From Desulfobacteraceae bacterium (lineage in GTDB: Bacteria > Desulfobacterota > Desulfobacteria > Desulfobacterales > JAUWMJ01): a stretch of 14,117 bases of DNA. Numbering within the stretch: the stretch's first letter is position 1; each line of letters begins with the position of its first letter. This document shows positions 13,782 through 14,117 of the stretch, piece after piece. The notes below the pieces were generated by a model. The model was given only the letters and a program-made list of their open reading frames with translations. It had not been told where the DNA came from and searched no databases. The position numbers and the translations under genes were made by a program. The stretch lies in the NCBI GenBank assembly GCA_030612225.1, contig JAUWOH010000037.1, positions 1 through 14,117 of the forward strand, in the 5' to 3' direction.

Positions 13782-14117
13782 TTATGAATAAATTACATTC
13801 AAAGGTATGGGCGGTCGTTTCCACACCCCCGGTTTTGGAAGGAGATGCTGCCCGCCTATTGTCAACCATGACAGATCCGGCTTGAGATCCCGCAATTTAC
13901 CGCCATCAGGAAATCTGGATTGATTGGTTGGATAATATGTGGCCTGGAAAATACAGATACCACTTTTGTTTTGACGTGCTACAACATAATTTTTCTTGAA
14001 CGTCTGCAGTGCCATATTATTTTCTTCTGCAATTTTTTCCATTTCAGCAGCAGTAAATTTCATTAAAACCGATCTGGAGGGACCTCTTTCAGAAATTCTA
14101 AGTAATGCTCTTGATTC
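13782..14117 (-). CDS. Unknown protein, 5' end beyond the right edge
   Basis: I do not recognise this protein. The frame ends at TAA 13782-13784, only three bases from the convergent acetyltransferase stop, and is open to the right edge. A Met at 14063 would give 93 residues, but no ribosome binding site precedes it and the upstream codons (ALLRISERGPSRSVL) look like coding sequence, so the true start probably lies outside the window. The visible part has an acidic helix (AAEMEKIAEENNMAL), a mixed segment with CIFQATYY, and a proline- and glycine-rich end (IGGQHLLPKPGVWKRPPIP). No signal peptide or membrane segment is seen. It could be a small regulator or an uncharacterised conserved protein. 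Confidence 0.5.
   Translation of the reverse strand, partial: ESRALLRISERGPSRSVLMKFTAAEMEKIAEENNMALQTFKKNYVVARQNKSGICIFQATYYPTNQSRFPDGGKLRDLKPDLSWLTIGGQHLLPKPGVWKRPPIPLNVIYS

Overview
The window reads as a chromosomal piece of a motile, Gram-negative, moderately AT-rich bacterium. It is most likely a sulfate-reducer-type deltaproteobacterium (Desulfobacterota, Desulfobacterales-like). This rests on the flhG-fliA-flgM flagellar set, a very long CheA with an N-terminal extension, a short ArgA-type acetyltransferase, a CHASE2 adenylate cyclase, and many dispersed intergenic hairpin elements. The taxonomic call is an inference from gene style; no marker gene is present.

Left part (1-7975, all minus strand), in order of transcription: a small Ada-like zinc-domain protein (7975-7727), flhG (7502-6603), fliA (6421-5666), a doubtful 36-codon ORF, a DUF2802-like protein (5557-5240), a strong hairpin terminator (5166-5126), a 66-residue cysteine-rich protein (5073-4873), about 1.2 kb with only repeats and a possible transposase scrap, flgM (3672-3364), flgN (3303-2805, broken by a frameshift and an in-frame stop), and cheA (2702 to beyond the left edge). 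FlhG sets flagellar number and position. FliA (sigma-28) transcribes late flagellar and chemotaxis genes and FlgM holds it in check. FlgN should chaperone hook-filament junction proteins, and CheA is the chemotaxis kinase.

Middle (7976-8975): a divergent gap of about 1 kb with no recognised gene. It carries short hairpin repeats and, just before the PBP gene, a 163-bp MITE-like element with 20-bp inverted ends.

Right part (8976-13778, plus strand): a class A penicillin-binding protein (PBP1A type), a CHASE2-type class III adenylate cyclase with a C-terminal TPR-like helix pair, and, one base after the cyclase stop, a short N-acetylglutamate-synthase-like GNAT protein. A convergent minus-strand ORF of unknown function enters from the right edge.

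The most unusual signal is a family of GC-rich tandem hairpin arrays (about 2723-2837, 6458-6600, 7547-7717, with a weaker copy near 8568-8640). A near-constant GCTC-N-TCAA linker alternates with palindromic heads whose two arms change together. The three clear arrays each sit at or directly after the stop codon of a minus-strand gene. The second notable signal is the degraded flgN in an otherwise intact-looking flagellar set. I see no rRNA, tRNA, CRISPR array or complete mobile element.
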